A stretch of DNA of 64,000 nucleotides, from positions 248,001-312,000 of the forward strand of contig NZ_JACVPB010000001.1 of the NCBI RefSeq assembly GCF_018882085.1. Direction: 5' to 3'. How positions within the stretch are numbered: the first letter of the stretch is position 1; the number at the start of each line of letters is the position of its first letter. Below, piece by piece: positions 1 to 9,620 of this stretch. Both the position numbers and the translations under genes were made by a program. Source of the DNA: Polynucleobacter sp. AP-Reno-20A-A9 (GTDB lineage Bacteria > Pseudomonadota > Gammaproteobacteria > Burkholderiales > Burkholderiaceae). The notes under the pieces were generated by a model. That model had not been told where the DNA came from. It saw nothing but the letters and a program-made list of their open reading frames with translations, and did not search any database.

Positions 1-399
1 TGCGTCATGCCACGATGGCACCACCCAAATCCGCTCACCAATCTGAATGGGTGCAAATTGACTTTGGGTTAAGCGAACCCAATCTTGCTCTTCAACGGTT
101 TTTTCTTGAGGGGGTGCTAGATGAAAGCCCGCCTCTTTAAGGGATTCAAGCAGATCAGGAATAAACTCCGCGCTGCCTGAGGCATCAATCTCTGGATTAA
201 AAAGGGCGGTTACCGCTGATCTATCCCATGCTTGTACTTCTGGAGACAGTCCTGGCTCACCATAGAGTGGGTTTTCGTCATAGCCACCAGCAGCATCATC
301 TTCAACAGTGACGGACAGGGCGCCCAAATCCAAAAGCGCGTCACCCAAAGGCTCAGCGGTTTCGGCGGCTACCGTGAATACCAGTTCACGATAAGACAT
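1..399 (-). CDS. prmA: Ribosomal protein L11 methyltransferase, N-terminal part (cut by window edge)
   Basis: Only the first 133 codons are visible; the gene runs off the left edge without a stop. PrmA methylates ribosomal protein L11 with S-adenosylmethionine in the cytoplasm. The translated start is [13 protein letters not shown], and near the edge lie [10 protein letters not shown] and IWVVPSWH, which match the conserved end of the PrmA N-terminal substrate-recognition domain. The SAM-binding domain lies outside the window. The ATG (397-399) is 15 bp after the accC stop, so the gene is probably the last member of the aroQ-accB-accC-prmA run, an order common in Burkholderiales. Confidence 0.9.
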   Translation of the reverse strand, partial: MSYRELVFTVAAETAEPLGDALLDLGALSVTVEDDAAGGYDENPLYGEPGLSPEVQAWDRSAVTALFNPEIDASGSAEFIPDLLESLKEAGFHLAPPQEKTVEEQDWVRLTQSQFAPIQIGERIWVVPSWHDA

Positions 400-414
400 G
401 AAGCGCTTTCATCA

Positions 415-1779
415 TTAGGATTTACCGCGACTTGCAGCTTGCTCTTCTAGGCGATGTTCCAGGTAGTGAATGCTGGTGCCGCCTTCAATGAAGTTTGGAT
501 CCAGCATGAGTTCACGGTGGAGTGGAACGTTGGTTGTAATGCCGTCAATCACCATCTCAGAGAGCGCAATCTGCATGCGGCGAATAGCTTGCTCACGAGT
601 ATTGCCGTAAGAAATCAATTTGCCGATCATAGAGTCATAGTTTGATGGAACTACGTAGCCACTGTAAGCATGCGAATCAACCCGGATACCGGGACCACCA
701 GGCATATGGAACGAACCAATTTTGCCTGGGCTTGGAGTGAATTTGAATGGGTCTTCAGCATTCAAGCGGCACTCAATAGCATGACCACGGAAAACAATAT
801 CTTTTTGGCGATAGCCCAATTTCAGGCCAGCTGCGATACGAATTTGTTCCTGAACAATATCCACACCAGTAATCATTTCGGTCACCGGATGCTCTACCTG
901 AACGCGGGTATTCATCTCAATAAAGAAGAATTCGCCATCTTCGTAGAGAAACTCAAATGTTCCTGCGCCACGGTAGCCAATCTTGCGACAGGCTTCTGCG
1001 CAACGTTCACCAATTTTGGCGATCAAGCGACGATCAATGCCCGGAGCTGGCGCTTCCTCAATCACTTTTTGATGGCGACGCTGCATAGAGCAGTCGCGCT
1101 CGCCCAACCAAATAGCATTGCCATGGGTATCGGCCAAAATTTGAATCTCTACGTGGCGAGGTTTTTCTAAAAACTTCTCCATATAGACTTCTGGGTTACC
1201 AAACGCACGGCCTGCTTCTTCCCGAGTCATATTGACAGCGTTGATCAGTGCAGCTTCGGTGTGAACCACTCGCATGCCGCGACCACCACCACCGCCAGCA
1301 GCTTTAATGATTACCGGATAACCAACCTTTTTAGCTGTCGCAATAATTTCTTTTGGGTTATCAGGAAGGGCGCCTTCTGATCCAGGTACGCAAGGCACGC
1401 CAGCTTTAATCATGGCGCGTTTTGCAGAAACTTTGTCACCCATCAAGCGAATGGATGCGGCTGTAGGCCCAATAAAAGCAAAGCCAGATTTCTCAACCCG
1501 CTCTGCAAAGTCTGCGTTTTCAGAAAGGAAGCCATAACCAGGATGGATTGCCTCAGCGTCGGTAACTTCCGCCGCAGAAATAATCGCTGGCATATTGAGA
1601 TAGCTAAGCGGAGATGGCGCTGGCCCGATACAAACGGCTTCATCGGCAAGCTTTACATACTTCGCTTCTTTATCTGCGGTGGAGTACACCACTACAGTTT
1701 TAATTCCCAACTCGCGGCATGCGCGTTGGATACGGAGAGCAATTTCTCCCCGATTGGCAATCAGAATCTTATCGAACAT
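415..1779 (-). CDS. accC: Acetyl-CoA carboxylase, biotin carboxylase subunit
   Basis: AccC carboxylates the biotin carried by AccB using ATP and bicarbonate, the first half-reaction of malonyl-CoA synthesis in the cytoplasm. The 454 residues match the usual length. Visible signatures are the N-terminal [13 protein letters not shown], the ATP-grasp glycine-rich loop [12 protein letters not shown] (about residues 159-170) and the catalytic segment [13 protein letters not shown] (289-301) with Arg292 and Glu296. It lies 52 bp downstream of accB and 15 bp upstream of prmA, all on the minus strand, so co-transcription with its partner subunit is likely. Confidence 0.97.
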   Translation of the reverse strand: MFDKILIANRGEIALRIQRACRELGIKTVVVYSTADKEAKYVKLADEAVCIGPAPSPLSYLNMPAIISAAEVTDAEAIHPGYGFLSENADFAERVEKSGFAFIGPTAASIRLMGDKVSAKRAMIKAGVPCVPGSEGALPDNPKEIIATAKKVGYPVIIKAAGGGGGRGMRVVHTEAALINAVNMTREEAGRAFGNPEVYMEKFLEKPRHVEIQILADTHGNAIWLGERDCSMQRRHQKVIEEAPAPGIDRRLIAKIGERCAEACRKIGYRGAGTFEFLYEDGEFFFIEMNTRVQVEHPVTEMITGVDIVQEQIRIAAGLKLGYRQKDIVFRGHAIECRLNAEDPFKFTPSPGKIGSFHMPGGPGIRVDSHAYSGYVVPSNYDSMIGKLISYGNTREQAIRRMQIALSEMVIDGITTNVPLHRELMLDPNFIEGGTSIHYLEHRLEEQAASRGKS

Positions 1780-1831
1780 GTCGGCTCTGAGTTAAGTTAG
1801 GGTGAATTGGAATTGATCTAAAGGTAGTCAA

Positions 1832-2299
1832 TTAAGCGATGATGAAAAGCGGCTGGTCAAATTCAACGCCTTGACCGTTTTCACAAAGAATTTCTTTGAT
1901 CACACCAGCATGCTCGGATTCGATTTCATTGAGCAACTTCATTGCCTCAATAATGCAAAGCGTTTGACCTACTTTTACCGTGTCGCCAATGTTGACGAAG
2001 TTCGGAGATTCTGGATTTGGGGCGCGGTAGAAGGTACCAACCATCGGAGATTTCGCAACAAAGCCAGTTTCAGCAGCGGGAGCTTCGGCGATAGGGGCTG
2101 TTGCGACAGGTGCGCTAGCTGCTGGTGCAGCTTGCATTGTTTGTGCAGGCGCTGGATTGGCGTAAACCATTTGACCAACTGGCGCAGGAGATCCGGCATT
2201 AACAATGCGAACGCGATCTTCACCTTCATTGACCTCTAATTCTGAAATGCCTGATTCAGAAACTAAGTCGATCAAGGTTTTTAGTTTTCTCAGATCCAT
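1832..2299 (-). CDS. accB: Acetyl-CoA carboxylase, biotin carboxyl carrier protein
   Basis: AccB carries the biotin that shuttles the carboxyl group between AccC and the carboxyltransferase. The 155-residue protein has a helical N-terminus (1-35), an Ala/Pro-rich flexible linker (about 38-78) and a C-terminal biotinyl domain. The biotin attachment motif IEAMKL gives Lys121 as the modified lysine, and [14 protein letters not shown] (83-96) is the typical thumb-containing start of the domain. It sits between aroQ (36 bp upstream) and accC on the minus strand. Confidence 0.96.
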   Translation of the reverse strand: MDLRKLKTLIDLVSESGISELEVNEGEDRVRIVNAGSPAPVGQMVYANPAPAQTMQAAPAASAPVATAPIAEAPAAETGFVAKSPMVGTFYRAPNPESPNFVNIGDTVKVGQTLCIIEAMKLLNEIESEHAGVIKEILCENGQGVEFDQPLFIIA

Positions 2300-2335
2300 A
2301 CGAGTGCTTCCTCTCTTGTAATTCTTTAAATGGTT

Positions 2336-2785
2336 TTATTTCTGCAAACGGGCTATGGCCGCTTGAAGTGCTAATTCATAGCCAATCGCACCAAGACCAC
2401 AAATCACTCCGGTTGCAATATCGGACAAATAGGAATGTTTACGGAATTCTTCGCGCTGATGAATATTGGATAAATGGACTTCTGTAAAGGGAATGGCAAC
2501 CCCAGCCAAGACATCGCGTAATGCAACGCTTGTGTGGGTAAGGGCGCCTGGATTGATGATGATGAAATCGACCCCATCTTGTTTAGCCTGTTGAATGCGG
2601 TCAATTAACTCGCCTTCATGATTGCTTTGAAAGGTACCAAGATCAACGGACTGCGCTTTTGCCAGTTCGCCGAGCTTTTGGTGGATATCTTCTAGGGTAG
2701 TTTTTCCGTAAACATCGGGTTCACGGGTGCCTAATAAATTTAGGTTTGGGCCCTGGATTACGAGAATTGAAGCTTTTTTCGACAT
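2336..2785 (-). CDS. aroQ: 3-dehydroquinate dehydratase, type II
   Basis: This enzyme converts 3-dehydroquinate to 3-dehydroshikimate in the shikimate pathway. The 149 residues have the type II signature [16 protein letters not shown] (12-27), including the lid Arg21 and catalytic Tyr26, then [20 protein letters not shown] and the active-site [16 protein letters not shown]. It is first in the minus-strand aroQ-accB-accC-prmA run. The 219 bp upstream (2786-3004) are free of genes and presumably hold the operon promoter. aroE, another shikimate gene, lies separately at 8706. Confidence 0.96.
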   Translation of the reverse strand: MSKKASILVIQGPNLNLLGTREPDVYGKTTLEDIHQKLGELAKAQSVDLGTFQSNHEGELIDRIQQAKQDGVDFIIINPGALTHTSVALRDVLAGVAIPFTEVHLSNIHQREEFRKHSYLSDIATGVICGLGAIGYELALQAAIARLQK

Positions 2786-3004
2786 AGATCCCTGTTTTTA
2801 GAGGCAGTTAAGCGTAAATTGCTAAATAACTTCATGCTCGATTGCTTATGAGGGGAAGTATACCTTTTTAAAGACGGGGAAAGACCAAAAACTCAGTTCA
2901 AAAACAGGAATTTTCATCGCTTTTAAAGGAAGATATCTAAATAAATGCTTAATTTTTAGGCGGAAATTGATAGCCTAGTAAATCCATTCATAGCTTAAAA
3001 ATGC

Positions 3005-3532
3005 CTATAAAGCAGATTTAATAGCGCTTCTAACGTCATCTTCGCTTATCTTTCCTAGTTTGCTGTAGCTCGCCTTACCCTTGGCATTGATGATGATGGT
3101 GTAAGGAAGGGCACCTTGGGAATTGCCCATCTGCTTAGAAAGATTGCTACCTTCAAGACCGCCAATCACGATGGGGTAACTAACTGGAGTTTTTGAAAGA
3201 AATTCACGAATATTAGAGGGGGAATCAATACCGATGCCGACAAATAAGACATTTTGTTGCAAAAACTCTTGCTGCAGTTTATCTAAAGCGGGCATTTCCT
3301 CGACGCAGGGCGGGCACCAGGAGGCCCAAAAGTTCACCACCAACACTTTCCCCTGCCATTTTTGGGTGTCAACTGTTTTTCCATCGGGCGTTTGCCAGGA
3401 ATTCGCAAAAAATGCTTTTACGGCAGGATCGCTGGCTAAGCCAGTTTTATAAATCCACTGGGAGGTTAGTACGCCCCCAAGGAGTGCCAAAAGACTAATT
3501 GCGACGATGATGATCAATTGTCTGCGGTTCAT
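3005..3532 (-). CDS. TlpA/ResA-family membrane-anchored thiol-disulfide protein
   Basis: This is a thioredoxin-fold protein of 175 residues with an uncleaved signal anchor (hydrophobic residues 7-22) and a periplasmic domain. The redox motif WCPPC (Cys73, Cys76) lies in NFWASWCPPCVEEMP, typical of TlpA/ResA/CcmG-like reductases that keep periplasmic thiols reduced, for example during cytochrome c maturation. No cytochrome genes lie nearby, so the substrate cannot be assigned. A strong Shine-Dalgarno (AGGAGT) precedes the ATG. The divergent mpl gene starts only 26 bp away. Confidence 0.9.
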   Translation of the reverse strand: MNRRQLIIIVAISLLALLGGVLTSQWIYKTGLASDPAVKAFFANSWQTPDGKTVDTQKWQGKVLVVNFWASWCPPCVEEMPALDKLQQEFLQQNVLFVGIGIDSPSNIREFLSKTPVSYPIVIGGLEGSNLSKQMGNSQGALPYTIIINAKGKASYSKLGKISEDDVRSAIKSAL

Positions 3533-3558
3533 TGCAACTCCTTCGCTAAAATTCGCTA

Positions 3559-4959
3559 ATGCATATACATATCTTGGGCATTTGCGGTACTTTCATGGGC
3601 GGCATTGCCGCAATTGCGAGGCAAGCCGGGCATCGCGTTACTGGTTGCGATGCCAACGTCTATCCACCAATGAGTACGCAGCTTGAAGCTCAAGGTATCG
3701 AACTGATTGAGGGATTCTCCCCCGATCAATTATCCCAGTTTGAGACCATGCCTGATTTATTCGTGATTGGCAATGTGGTTTCTCGCGGCAATCCATTAAT
3801 GGAGGCAATTCTCAATCAAGGGCTACCTTATATTTCTGGCCCTCAATGGTTGGGCGAACAAGTTTTGTATGGGCGACATGTTCTGGCCGTAGCGGGTACC
3901 CATGGCAAGACAACGACTTCAGCCATGCTGACTTGGATTTTGGAATTCAACGGCTATAAGCCAGGCTATCTCATTGGTGGAGTGCCTTTGAATTTCACAG
4001 TGTCTGCACGTTTGGGTGAAAGTAAATATTTTGTTATTGAAGCCGATGAATATGACACCGCTTTCTTTGATAAGCGCAGTAAGTTTGTTCATTACCGACC
4101 ACGTACTGCCTTGTTAAATAACTTAGAGTTTGATCACGCAGATATTTTTGCAGATCTTGCGGCAATCGAAACCCAGTTTCATCATTTAGTGCGCACTGTT
4201 CCGGGCGATGGTTTGTTGGTGGTGAATGGCGAAGAGCCGGCGTTGGCAAGTGTGATTAAGCGCGGTGCTTGGGCCCCTGTAGAGCGCTTCGGTCAAGAGC
4301 TGACCAATGAATGGTCATTAATTTCTCAAGAGGCTGATGGCTTTATTGTGCGTAGGGCTGGCAAGGAGGTGGCGGCTGTGAAATGGGCGCCTGATTCTGG
4401 CGTGATGGGGAGACACAATCAACTCAATGCACTTGCGGCTATTGCTTGCGCAAATCATATTGGCATCTCGCCAGCAGATTCTGCCCGTGCATTGGCGGAG
4501 TTTAAGAATGTAAAGCGCCGCTTAGAAACAATTGGTATTGCAAATAACATCACGGTCTATGATGATTTTGCGCACCACCCAACAGCGATTACGACTACGG
4601 TTGATGGCCTTCGTCGCCGTGTTGGTAAGGCCCGTATCTTGGCGGTTCTGGAGCCACGTTCCAATACGATGAAGCTCGGTGTCATGAAAGCCCAACTTCC
4701 CGGAAGCCTAGAGGCCGCTGATAAAGTTTTTGCCTATGGCGCCAACGCTGGCAAGGAATCACTGGGTTGGGACTTAGTAGAAGTTTTATCTCCACTCAAT
4801 ACAAGCGAGCAAGGCAAGGCGCATGCTTTTGATGATCTTGAGGCCTTAGTGAATGCAGTCTCAAAAGAGGCGAAGCCAGGCGATCATATTTTAGTCATGA
4901 GCAATGGTGGGTTTGGTGGCGTGCATCAGAAAATATTAAAAGCCATTTCGGCGAAGTAA
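3559..4959 (+). CDS. mpl: UDP-MurNAc:L-Ala-gamma-D-Glu-meso-DAP ligase (murein recycling)
   Basis: Mpl joins the recycled tripeptide L-Ala-gamma-D-Glu-meso-DAP to UDP-N-acetylmuramic acid, returning cell-wall peptide to peptidoglycan synthesis. It has a Mur-ligase Rossmann start (HILGICGTFMGG, where the FMGG variant separates Mpl from MurC), an ATP loop AGTHGKTTT (112-120), the metal-binding region EADEYDTAFFDKRSK, and a C-terminal domain with ERRSNT-like LEPRSNTMK. The 466 residues fit the family. No clear Shine-Dalgarno is visible before the ATG, and the upstream promoter must overlap the divergent tlpA-like gene. Confidence 0.95.
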   Translation: MHIHILGICGTFMGGIAAIARQAGHRVTGCDANVYPPMSTQLEAQGIELIEGFSPDQLSQFETMPDLFVIGNVVSRGNPLMEAILNQGLPYISGPQWLGEQVLYGRHVLAVAGTHGKTTTSAMLTWILEFNGYKPGYLIGGVPLNFTVSARLGESKYFVIEADEYDTAFFDKRSKFVHYRPRTALLNNLEFDHADIFADLAAIETQFHHLVRTVPGDGLLVVNGEEPALASVIKRGAWAPVERFGQELTNEWSLISQEADGFIVRRAGKEVAAVKWAPDSGVMGRHNQLNALAAIACANHIGISPADSARALAEFKNVKRRLETIGIANNITVYDDFAHHPTAITTTVDGLRRRVGKARILAVLEPRSNTMKLGVMKAQLPGSLEAADKVFAYGANAGKESLGWDLVEVLSPLNTSEQGKAHAFDDLEALVNAVSKEAKPGDHILVMSNGGFGGVHQKILKAISAK

Positions 4960-5001
4960 AAAATAAGAATCAATAACAAAAGCAAAATTAGAAAGCAAAT
5001 C

Positions 5002-5736
5002 ATGGGCGATAGATTAAAAGACAAAGTAGCCATCATTACCGGTGCCGCTAAGGGCATTGGTTTTGCTACTGCTCAGCGTTTTGCAGAGGAGGGCGCAAAA
5101 GTCATCATGACTGATATCAGTCTGGAGGCTGTTAATAGTGCTGCTGAAAAAGCACCCAATGCTGAAGGCTATGCCATGAATGTCACCGATCGCGCTAGCA
5201 TTCAGTCGGTCGTAGATCACGTCATGCAAAAGCACGGACGGATTGATATCTTGATCAACAATGCCGGCATTACTCAAGATGCACGCTTAATTAAGATGAC
5301 CGAAGCACAGTTTGATAATGTGATTGATGTCAATCTGAAGGGTGTATTCAATTGCACCCAGATCATCGTGCCGCATATGTTGGAGGCTGGCGCTGGCGCG
5401 GTCGTCAATGCATCAAGCGTTGTGGGTCTGTACGGCAATTTTGGCCAAACCAATTACTCGGCTACTAAATTCGGCGTGATTGGTTTTACAAAAACCTGGG
5501 CGCGTGAATTGGGTCCTAAGGGGATTCGCGTTAATGCGGTATGCCCAGGCTTCATCGCTACCGAAATGGTCATGGCCATGCCAGAAAATATTGTGCAAGA
5601 CATTCAAAAGCGCAGTTGGCTTGGTCGTCTGGGTGCCCCCACTGAAATGGCAAATGTGTATTTATTCTTAGCAAGCGATGAGGCAAGCTATGTCAATGGA
5701 GTGGCATTAGAGGCCAGCGGCGGGATCTCGCTCTAA
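5002..5736 (+). CDS. fabG: 3-oxoacyl-ACP reductase-like short-chain dehydrogenase
   Basis: This is a short-chain dehydrogenase/reductase of 244 residues. It shows the NAD(P) loop TGAAKGIG (13-20), the NNAG motif (86-89), the catalytic Ser near 138-139, and Tyr152/Lys156 in TNYSATK. Overall resemblance is to FabG, which reduces 3-oxoacyl-ACP in fatty-acid synthesis. It is not beside acpP/fabD/fabF, so it may be a second FabG-like reductase with another substrate (for example acetoacetyl-CoA). It lies 42 bp after mpl and 2 bp before the exonuclease gene. Confidence 0.85.
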   Translation: MGDRLKDKVAIITGAAKGIGFATAQRFAEEGAKVIMTDISLEAVNSAAEKAPNAEGYAMNVTDRASIQSVVDHVMQKHGRIDILINNAGITQDARLIKMTEAQFDNVIDVNLKGVFNCTQIIVPHMLEAGAGAVVNASSVVGLYGNFGQTNYSATKFGVIGFTKTWARELGPKGIRVNAVCPGFIATEMVMAMPENIVQDIQKRSWLGRLGAPTEMANVYLFLASDEASYVNGVALEASGGISL

Positions 5737-5738
5737 GT

Positions 5739-7778
5739 ATGAATCTCTTATACGAAGAAGGTGGCGATATTAAGATCGCCACAGTCCAGTCTGCCTCAGG
5801 GGCTGGGGACACAGAGTCTTGGCAAGCAACTAGCCTTTCTGGAAAAAAGATCAAGCTCAAGGCCAAGGAAGTATGGCTGCGTTTTGAAAAGCCTGAGGCT
5901 CAAGCTGCAATAGATGAGGCCAATACGCTCACGGCCGATATTGATTTGCAGTTCCTTTGGGATTGCGCGCCTGAAGAAGAGTTTGGTTTAGTTGATGTGG
6001 CACATGAGTACTTTGGTTCTCAAGCTAGCATTCCACAGCAAGTTGCTCTGGCAATTGCCTTGCAAGGCGCGCCAGTATTTTTCCGTCGCAAAGGGCGCGG
6101 TCGCTTTCAGAGGGCTCCCCTGGAGCAGTTGCAAGCAGGCCTAGCTGCTTTGGAGCGCAAACAAAAAGAACTTGAGCAGCAATCCGCTTGGCAGCAAGAA
6201 TTAGTTGCTGGCACTTTCCCTGAAGTACTGAAGTCTTCAGCCAAGCAATTACTTTTTTCTCCCGATAAAAATACTTCGGCTTATAAGGCATTGGTTTTAG
6301 CATGCACCGAGACCGGTGAATCCTCAGCTCAACTCATGATTCGATGTGGTGCGATTGATTCACCATTGGCGTATCACCAGGGCATGTTTCTGAAGGCGCA
6401 TTTCCCGAGTGGTGCAGATCACAACCCAACCGTTGGTGTTGATCAAGCGGCTTATGCCGCCGCAGTTGCTGAGCTCCCGCTTGCTCAGGTGCAAGCATTC
6501 TCCATTGATGATTCGGGCACCACAGAGATTGATGATGCTCTATCGGTAACGGTAATCGAGGGCGGGCATCGAGTAGGTATTCATATTGCCGCACCGGGAT
6601 TGGCCATTACAAAAGATGATCCATTGGATCAAGTGGCTCGTAATCGAATGTCCACGGTGTACTTTCCGGGTGACAAAATTACGATGCTGCCCGATTCAGT
6701 GATTGAGCAATTTTCATTAGATGAGGGCATGCCTAGACCAGCCTTATCAATCTATGTTGATATTGATGCTGAAGGTATTGCCAATCGAGCTAGCTTACAG
6801 ATGCGTGCTGAGATGGTGCCAATGGCTGCTAATTTACGCCTGGAAAATATTGAGCATCTTGTAAGCGAAGAGAGTCTATTTGATGAGGGTGCTAATTACC
6901 CTTATCGCAAAGAGCTGGCGACCTTATGGCAGGCTGCCAAACTGCTTCATGCGGGTCGTCAAGAAAAGCGCGTAGCAAATGGTTTGCGTGCTGAGCAGTT
7001 AGGTCTGATCGATCCAAATGCTCTAGCGAGAGACTTTCATTTTCAGATTCAAGATGTTGATGGGGTGCAGCGGGTAGAAATCATGCCGCGTCAACGCGGT
7101 TCTATTTTGGATACGATCGTTGCCGAGTGGATGATTTTCTGTAATAGCGCCTCAGGACAGCTTCTAGCAGATCATGGTCTTCCTGGATTATTCAGAACTC
7201 AAAAGGGCTGGGGTCCATTGCGTACCCGGATGCAAACCACTCCTGGACCCCATGAAGGCCTTGGTTTGGACTATTACGCGTGGTGTACATCTCCTTTACG
7301 CCGGTACTCTGATTTGGTGAATCAGTGGCAATTAATTGCGCTGGCAAAGCACGGTGTCACTGCCAAGATGGTTGCCCCTTTCCCGCCTAGAGATGCGACC
7401 TTGATGGGGATTGCGGCTGACTTTGAGTCTTGCTACCAAGCTTATGGAGAGTTTCAGGATCGACTGGAAAAGTATTGGTGTTTGCGTTGGATCACTCAGG
7501 ACGGTGATTCGAAAACGGTACATGTGCGCCATTTAAAAGAGGGCATGTCTAGAGTGGAGTTAGTGCCTCTACATTTACCTATCCCCGAGTTGGCAACTCA
7601 TCCGCGCATGACCCGTGCTGAAGTAGTGATCGCAGATGTAGATTTGCTGCAGTTAAGTGCTGGCGTTCGTGTACTGGAGATTGAAGCAAAGGTCGATTCC
7701 CCTGAAAAAGAGTTGACTGACCAGCCTGCAGAGTCGGATTCATCGGAAAATTCCAAAGAAGATGCTAGCCCAGATTAA
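5739..7778 (+). CDS. rnb: RNase II/RNB-family 3'-5' exoribonuclease
   Basis: This hydrolytic 3'-5' exoribonuclease is predicted to be cytoplasmic and to degrade single-stranded RNA. The RNB catalytic signature SIDDSGTTEIDDALSV lies at about residues 255-270 with the metal-binding aspartates. The family signature DYYAWCTSPLRRYSDLVNQ lies near 510-528. At 679 residues it is shorter than RNase R and close to RNase II. It has an acidic tail (AESDSSENSKEDASPD). The start is 2 bp after the fabG-like stop, and its end overlaps the next gene by 17 bp, so all are probably one operon. Whether it is functionally RNase II or R is not certain. Confidence 0.85.
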   Translation: MNLLYEEGGDIKIATVQSASGAGDTESWQATSLSGKKIKLKAKEVWLRFEKPEAQAAIDEANTLTADIDLQFLWDCAPEEEFGLVDVAHEYFGSQASIPQQVALAIALQGAPVFFRRKGRGRFQRAPLEQLQAGLAALERKQKELEQQSAWQQELVAGTFPEVLKSSAKQLLFSPDKNTSAYKALVLACTETGESSAQLMIRCGAIDSPLAYHQGMFLKAHFPSGADHNPTVGVDQAAYAAAVAELPLAQVQAFSIDDSGTTEIDDALSVTVIEGGHRVGIHIAAPGLAITKDDPLDQVARNRMSTVYFPGDKITMLPDSVIEQFSLDEGMPRPALSIYVDIDAEGIANRASLQMRAEMVPMAANLRLENIEHLVSEESLFDEGANYPYRKELATLWQAAKLLHAGRQEKRVANGLRAEQLGLIDPNALARDFHFQIQDVDGVQRVEIMPRQRGSILDTIVAEWMIFCNSASGQLLADHGLPGLFRTQKGWGPLRTRMQTTPGPHEGLGLDYYAWCTSPLRRYSDLVNQWQLIALAKHGVTAKMVAPFPPRDATLMGIAADFESCYQAYGEFQDRLEKYWCLRWITQDGDSKTVHVRHLKEGMSRVELVPLHLPIPELATHPRMTRAEVVIADVDLLQLSAGVRVLEIEAKVDSPEKELTDQPAESDSSENSKEDASPD

Positions 7779-8649
7779 ATCGCTAGAGTTTCCATGCCCC
7801 GAGGGCCTTGTTAGGGCTTTGCGTTATCTGCAAGGCGCTTGGAATCGTTACCCGTTTCAATTTGCGCTATGTGCCTCGATTTTGATCCATGTTCTTTTCT
7901 TATCTTTTCGTTGGGGTGTGGGGGAGATTCAGAGTCGAAGACTGAATACCCCACTGAGCGTTGTTTTGGTAAACGCCAGCAATAAAACCCCTCCTCAGAA
8001 AGCCAGCAAATTGGCGCAGGCTGATTTGCAGGGAGGTGGCAAAACAGAAAATCAAGAAGCCACTGCTATGCATCGCGCCAGATTAGGTGCTGAAGCTAAG
8101 CTTGAGATCCTAGAAAAACAGCAAAAGCAAATGCTCGCAAAGTTGGATGAACAACGCACTCGTTCAGGCGGTCGCAAGAGTGGTGACGAACAAAAAATTA
8201 CTCCTCAATTAAATTCTTTAGAGGCTGAGTTAGCCAAACGCTTGCAAGCTGACAGCAAAGAACCAAGACGTAAAGTATTGACCGGAGCTAATACCAAAGC
8301 AGTTACCTTCGCGCATTATTACGATGTGATGCGTCAAAAGATTGAGGCTTACGGTAGCGCTTTTTTCCCAAGGGCGAGTGGGCATCCCTTGTACGGCAGT
8401 CTAGTCATTGTCGTTAGCGTTGATAACCAGGGCAGAATCACTACAAATACTCAAGGTAAGGATGGGCTCTCAATTGGGCGTAGTTCTGGCAATCCCGAGC
8501 TAGACCGCCAAGCGCTGGCAATCGTTAGAGCCTCTGCACCATTTGGTCCTTTTCCTTCGGAAATGCGTAATCAAATCGATGTCTTAGACTGGGTCTCTAC
8601 CTTTGAGTTCACGCGCGATGGTGTGGATCGCCTAGAGCTACGTCATTAA
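7762..8649 (+). CDS. TonB-like energy transducer protein
   Basis: The 295-residue protein has an N-terminal cytoplasmic stretch, one membrane segment (about residues 33-50, FALCASILIHVLFLSF, with the membrane His seen in TonB), a charged middle region and a C-terminal domain. That domain (about 195-290) has YGSLVIVVSVDNQGRI, SSGNPELDRQALAIVRASAPFGPFP and a TFEF strand, the TonB C-terminal pattern. TonB proteins transmit ExbB/ExbD energy to outer-membrane receptors, but no exbB/exbD or receptor is nearby. The TonB-typical Pro-Lys repeats are weak. The start overlaps the upstream exonuclease by 17 bp. Confidence 0.8.
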   Translation: MLAQIKSLEFPCPEGLVRALRYLQGAWNRYPFQFALCASILIHVLFLSFRWGVGEIQSRRLNTPLSVVLVNASNKTPPQKASKLAQADLQGGGKTENQEATAMHRARLGAEAKLEILEKQQKQMLAKLDEQRTRSGGRKSGDEQKITPQLNSLEAELAKRLQADSKEPRRKVLTGANTKAVTFAHYYDVMRQKIEAYGSAFFPRASGHPLYGSLVIVVSVDNQGRITTNTQGKDGLSIGRSSGNPELDRQALAIVRASAPFGPFPSEMRNQIDVLDWVSTFEFTRDGVDRLELRH

Positions 8650-8705
8650 CACCATTTAAAAAGTTTACTAACTCAGTTTACAAATTCGCTTATTCTGTAG
8701 TCATC

Positions 8706-9611
8706 ATGAGTTCTGCCGATTCCGCCTCCTTACACACTGATCCAAGCCTTTTTGCTGGCGTGGATGTCTATGCGGTAGCGGGTAATCCGATTTCTCATAG
8801 CAAATCTCCAGCAATACATCAACGCTTTGCAGAACAAGCAAATCAACGGATGCACTATGGCCGTCTTCAGCCGGAGATAGGTTCATTTGCTCAAGCAGCA
8901 CAATCTTTTTTTGCTGCAGGCGGTAAAGGCATGAATGTCACCGTACCTTTCAAGCTGGACGCTCAAAATTTAGCGGATGTATTAACACCGCGTGCTCAAT
9001 TGGCCGGTGCCGTTAACACTTTGTGGAAGACGGAAGGCAAAATTTTTGGTGACAACACGGACGGTGCTGGTCTAGTTCGTGATTTGCTGGCTCAAGGTAT
9101 TGCACTGCATAGCGCTCGTATTTTATTGATCGGTGCCGGCGGGGCTGCCCGCGGTGTGATTGGCCCTTTGCTTGAGCAATCCCCTAAGACTCTCATCATT
9201 GCCAATCGTTCCAGCGCAAAGGCGAATGAGTTGGTGAAGCTATTCGCAGATTTAGCTGGCTCTAAGGAAGTGGCGCTAGAGTCGCGCACTTTGGCTGATT
9301 TGGAGGATGTTGCAAAAACTCAGTATCCATTTGATTTGGTCATTAATGCCACAGCTGCCGGTTTAACCGATGAGTCTCCATTGATGCCCGAAGCGGTGAG
9401 CAATATTTTTGTGCCTAGCTCTTTCGCTTATGACATGGTCTATGGCAAAACTACCGCCTTCATGCAGCAGGCCCTACAACGAGGTGCACGCGTTAGTGAT
9501 GGCCTTGGAATGTTGGTTGAACAGGCAGCAGATGCATTCTTGCTATGGCGGGGCGCGCAATTAGCGAGCGCGATTGACCCCCGCGCAGTCTTAGCAGAGT
9601 TACGCAGTTAA
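8706..9611 (+). CDS. aroE: Shikimate dehydrogenase
   Basis: AroE reduces 3-dehydroshikimate to shikimate with NADPH. Its 301 residues include the shikimate-binding GNPISHSKSPAIH (26-38), NVTVPFK with catalytic Lys83, DNTDG with Asp119, and the cofactor loop IGAGGAARG (142-150). The C-terminal helix region DGLGMLVEQAADAFLLWRG is also typical. It is slightly longer than usual at the N-terminus (about 15 extra residues), so the start could be a little downstream. mtgA follows after 9 bp, so the two are probably co-transcribed. Confidence 0.95.
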   Translation: MSSADSASLHTDPSLFAGVDVYAVAGNPISHSKSPAIHQRFAEQANQRMHYGRLQPEIGSFAQAAQSFFAAGGKGMNVTVPFKLDAQNLADVLTPRAQLAGAVNTLWKTEGKIFGDNTDGAGLVRDLLAQGIALHSARILLIGAGGAARGVIGPLLEQSPKTLIIANRSSAKANELVKLFADLAGSKEVALESRTLADLEDVAKTQYPFDLVINATAAGLTDESPLMPEAVSNIFVPSSFAYDMVYGKTTAFMQQALQRGARVSDGLGMLVEQAADAFLLWRGAQLASAIDPRAVLAELRS

Positions 9612-9620
9612 TTTGCCCTG

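Noticed and set aside
670..1170. A 166-codon open frame on the plus strand inside accC
   Set aside because: It lies fully opposite accC, whose protein is clearly real; the translated sequence has no family signature.
2857..2862. Candidate -10 (TATACT on the minus strand) for aroQ-accBC-prmA
   Set aside because: No matching -35 lies at a normal distance, so the promoter is not called although one must exist in 2786-3004.
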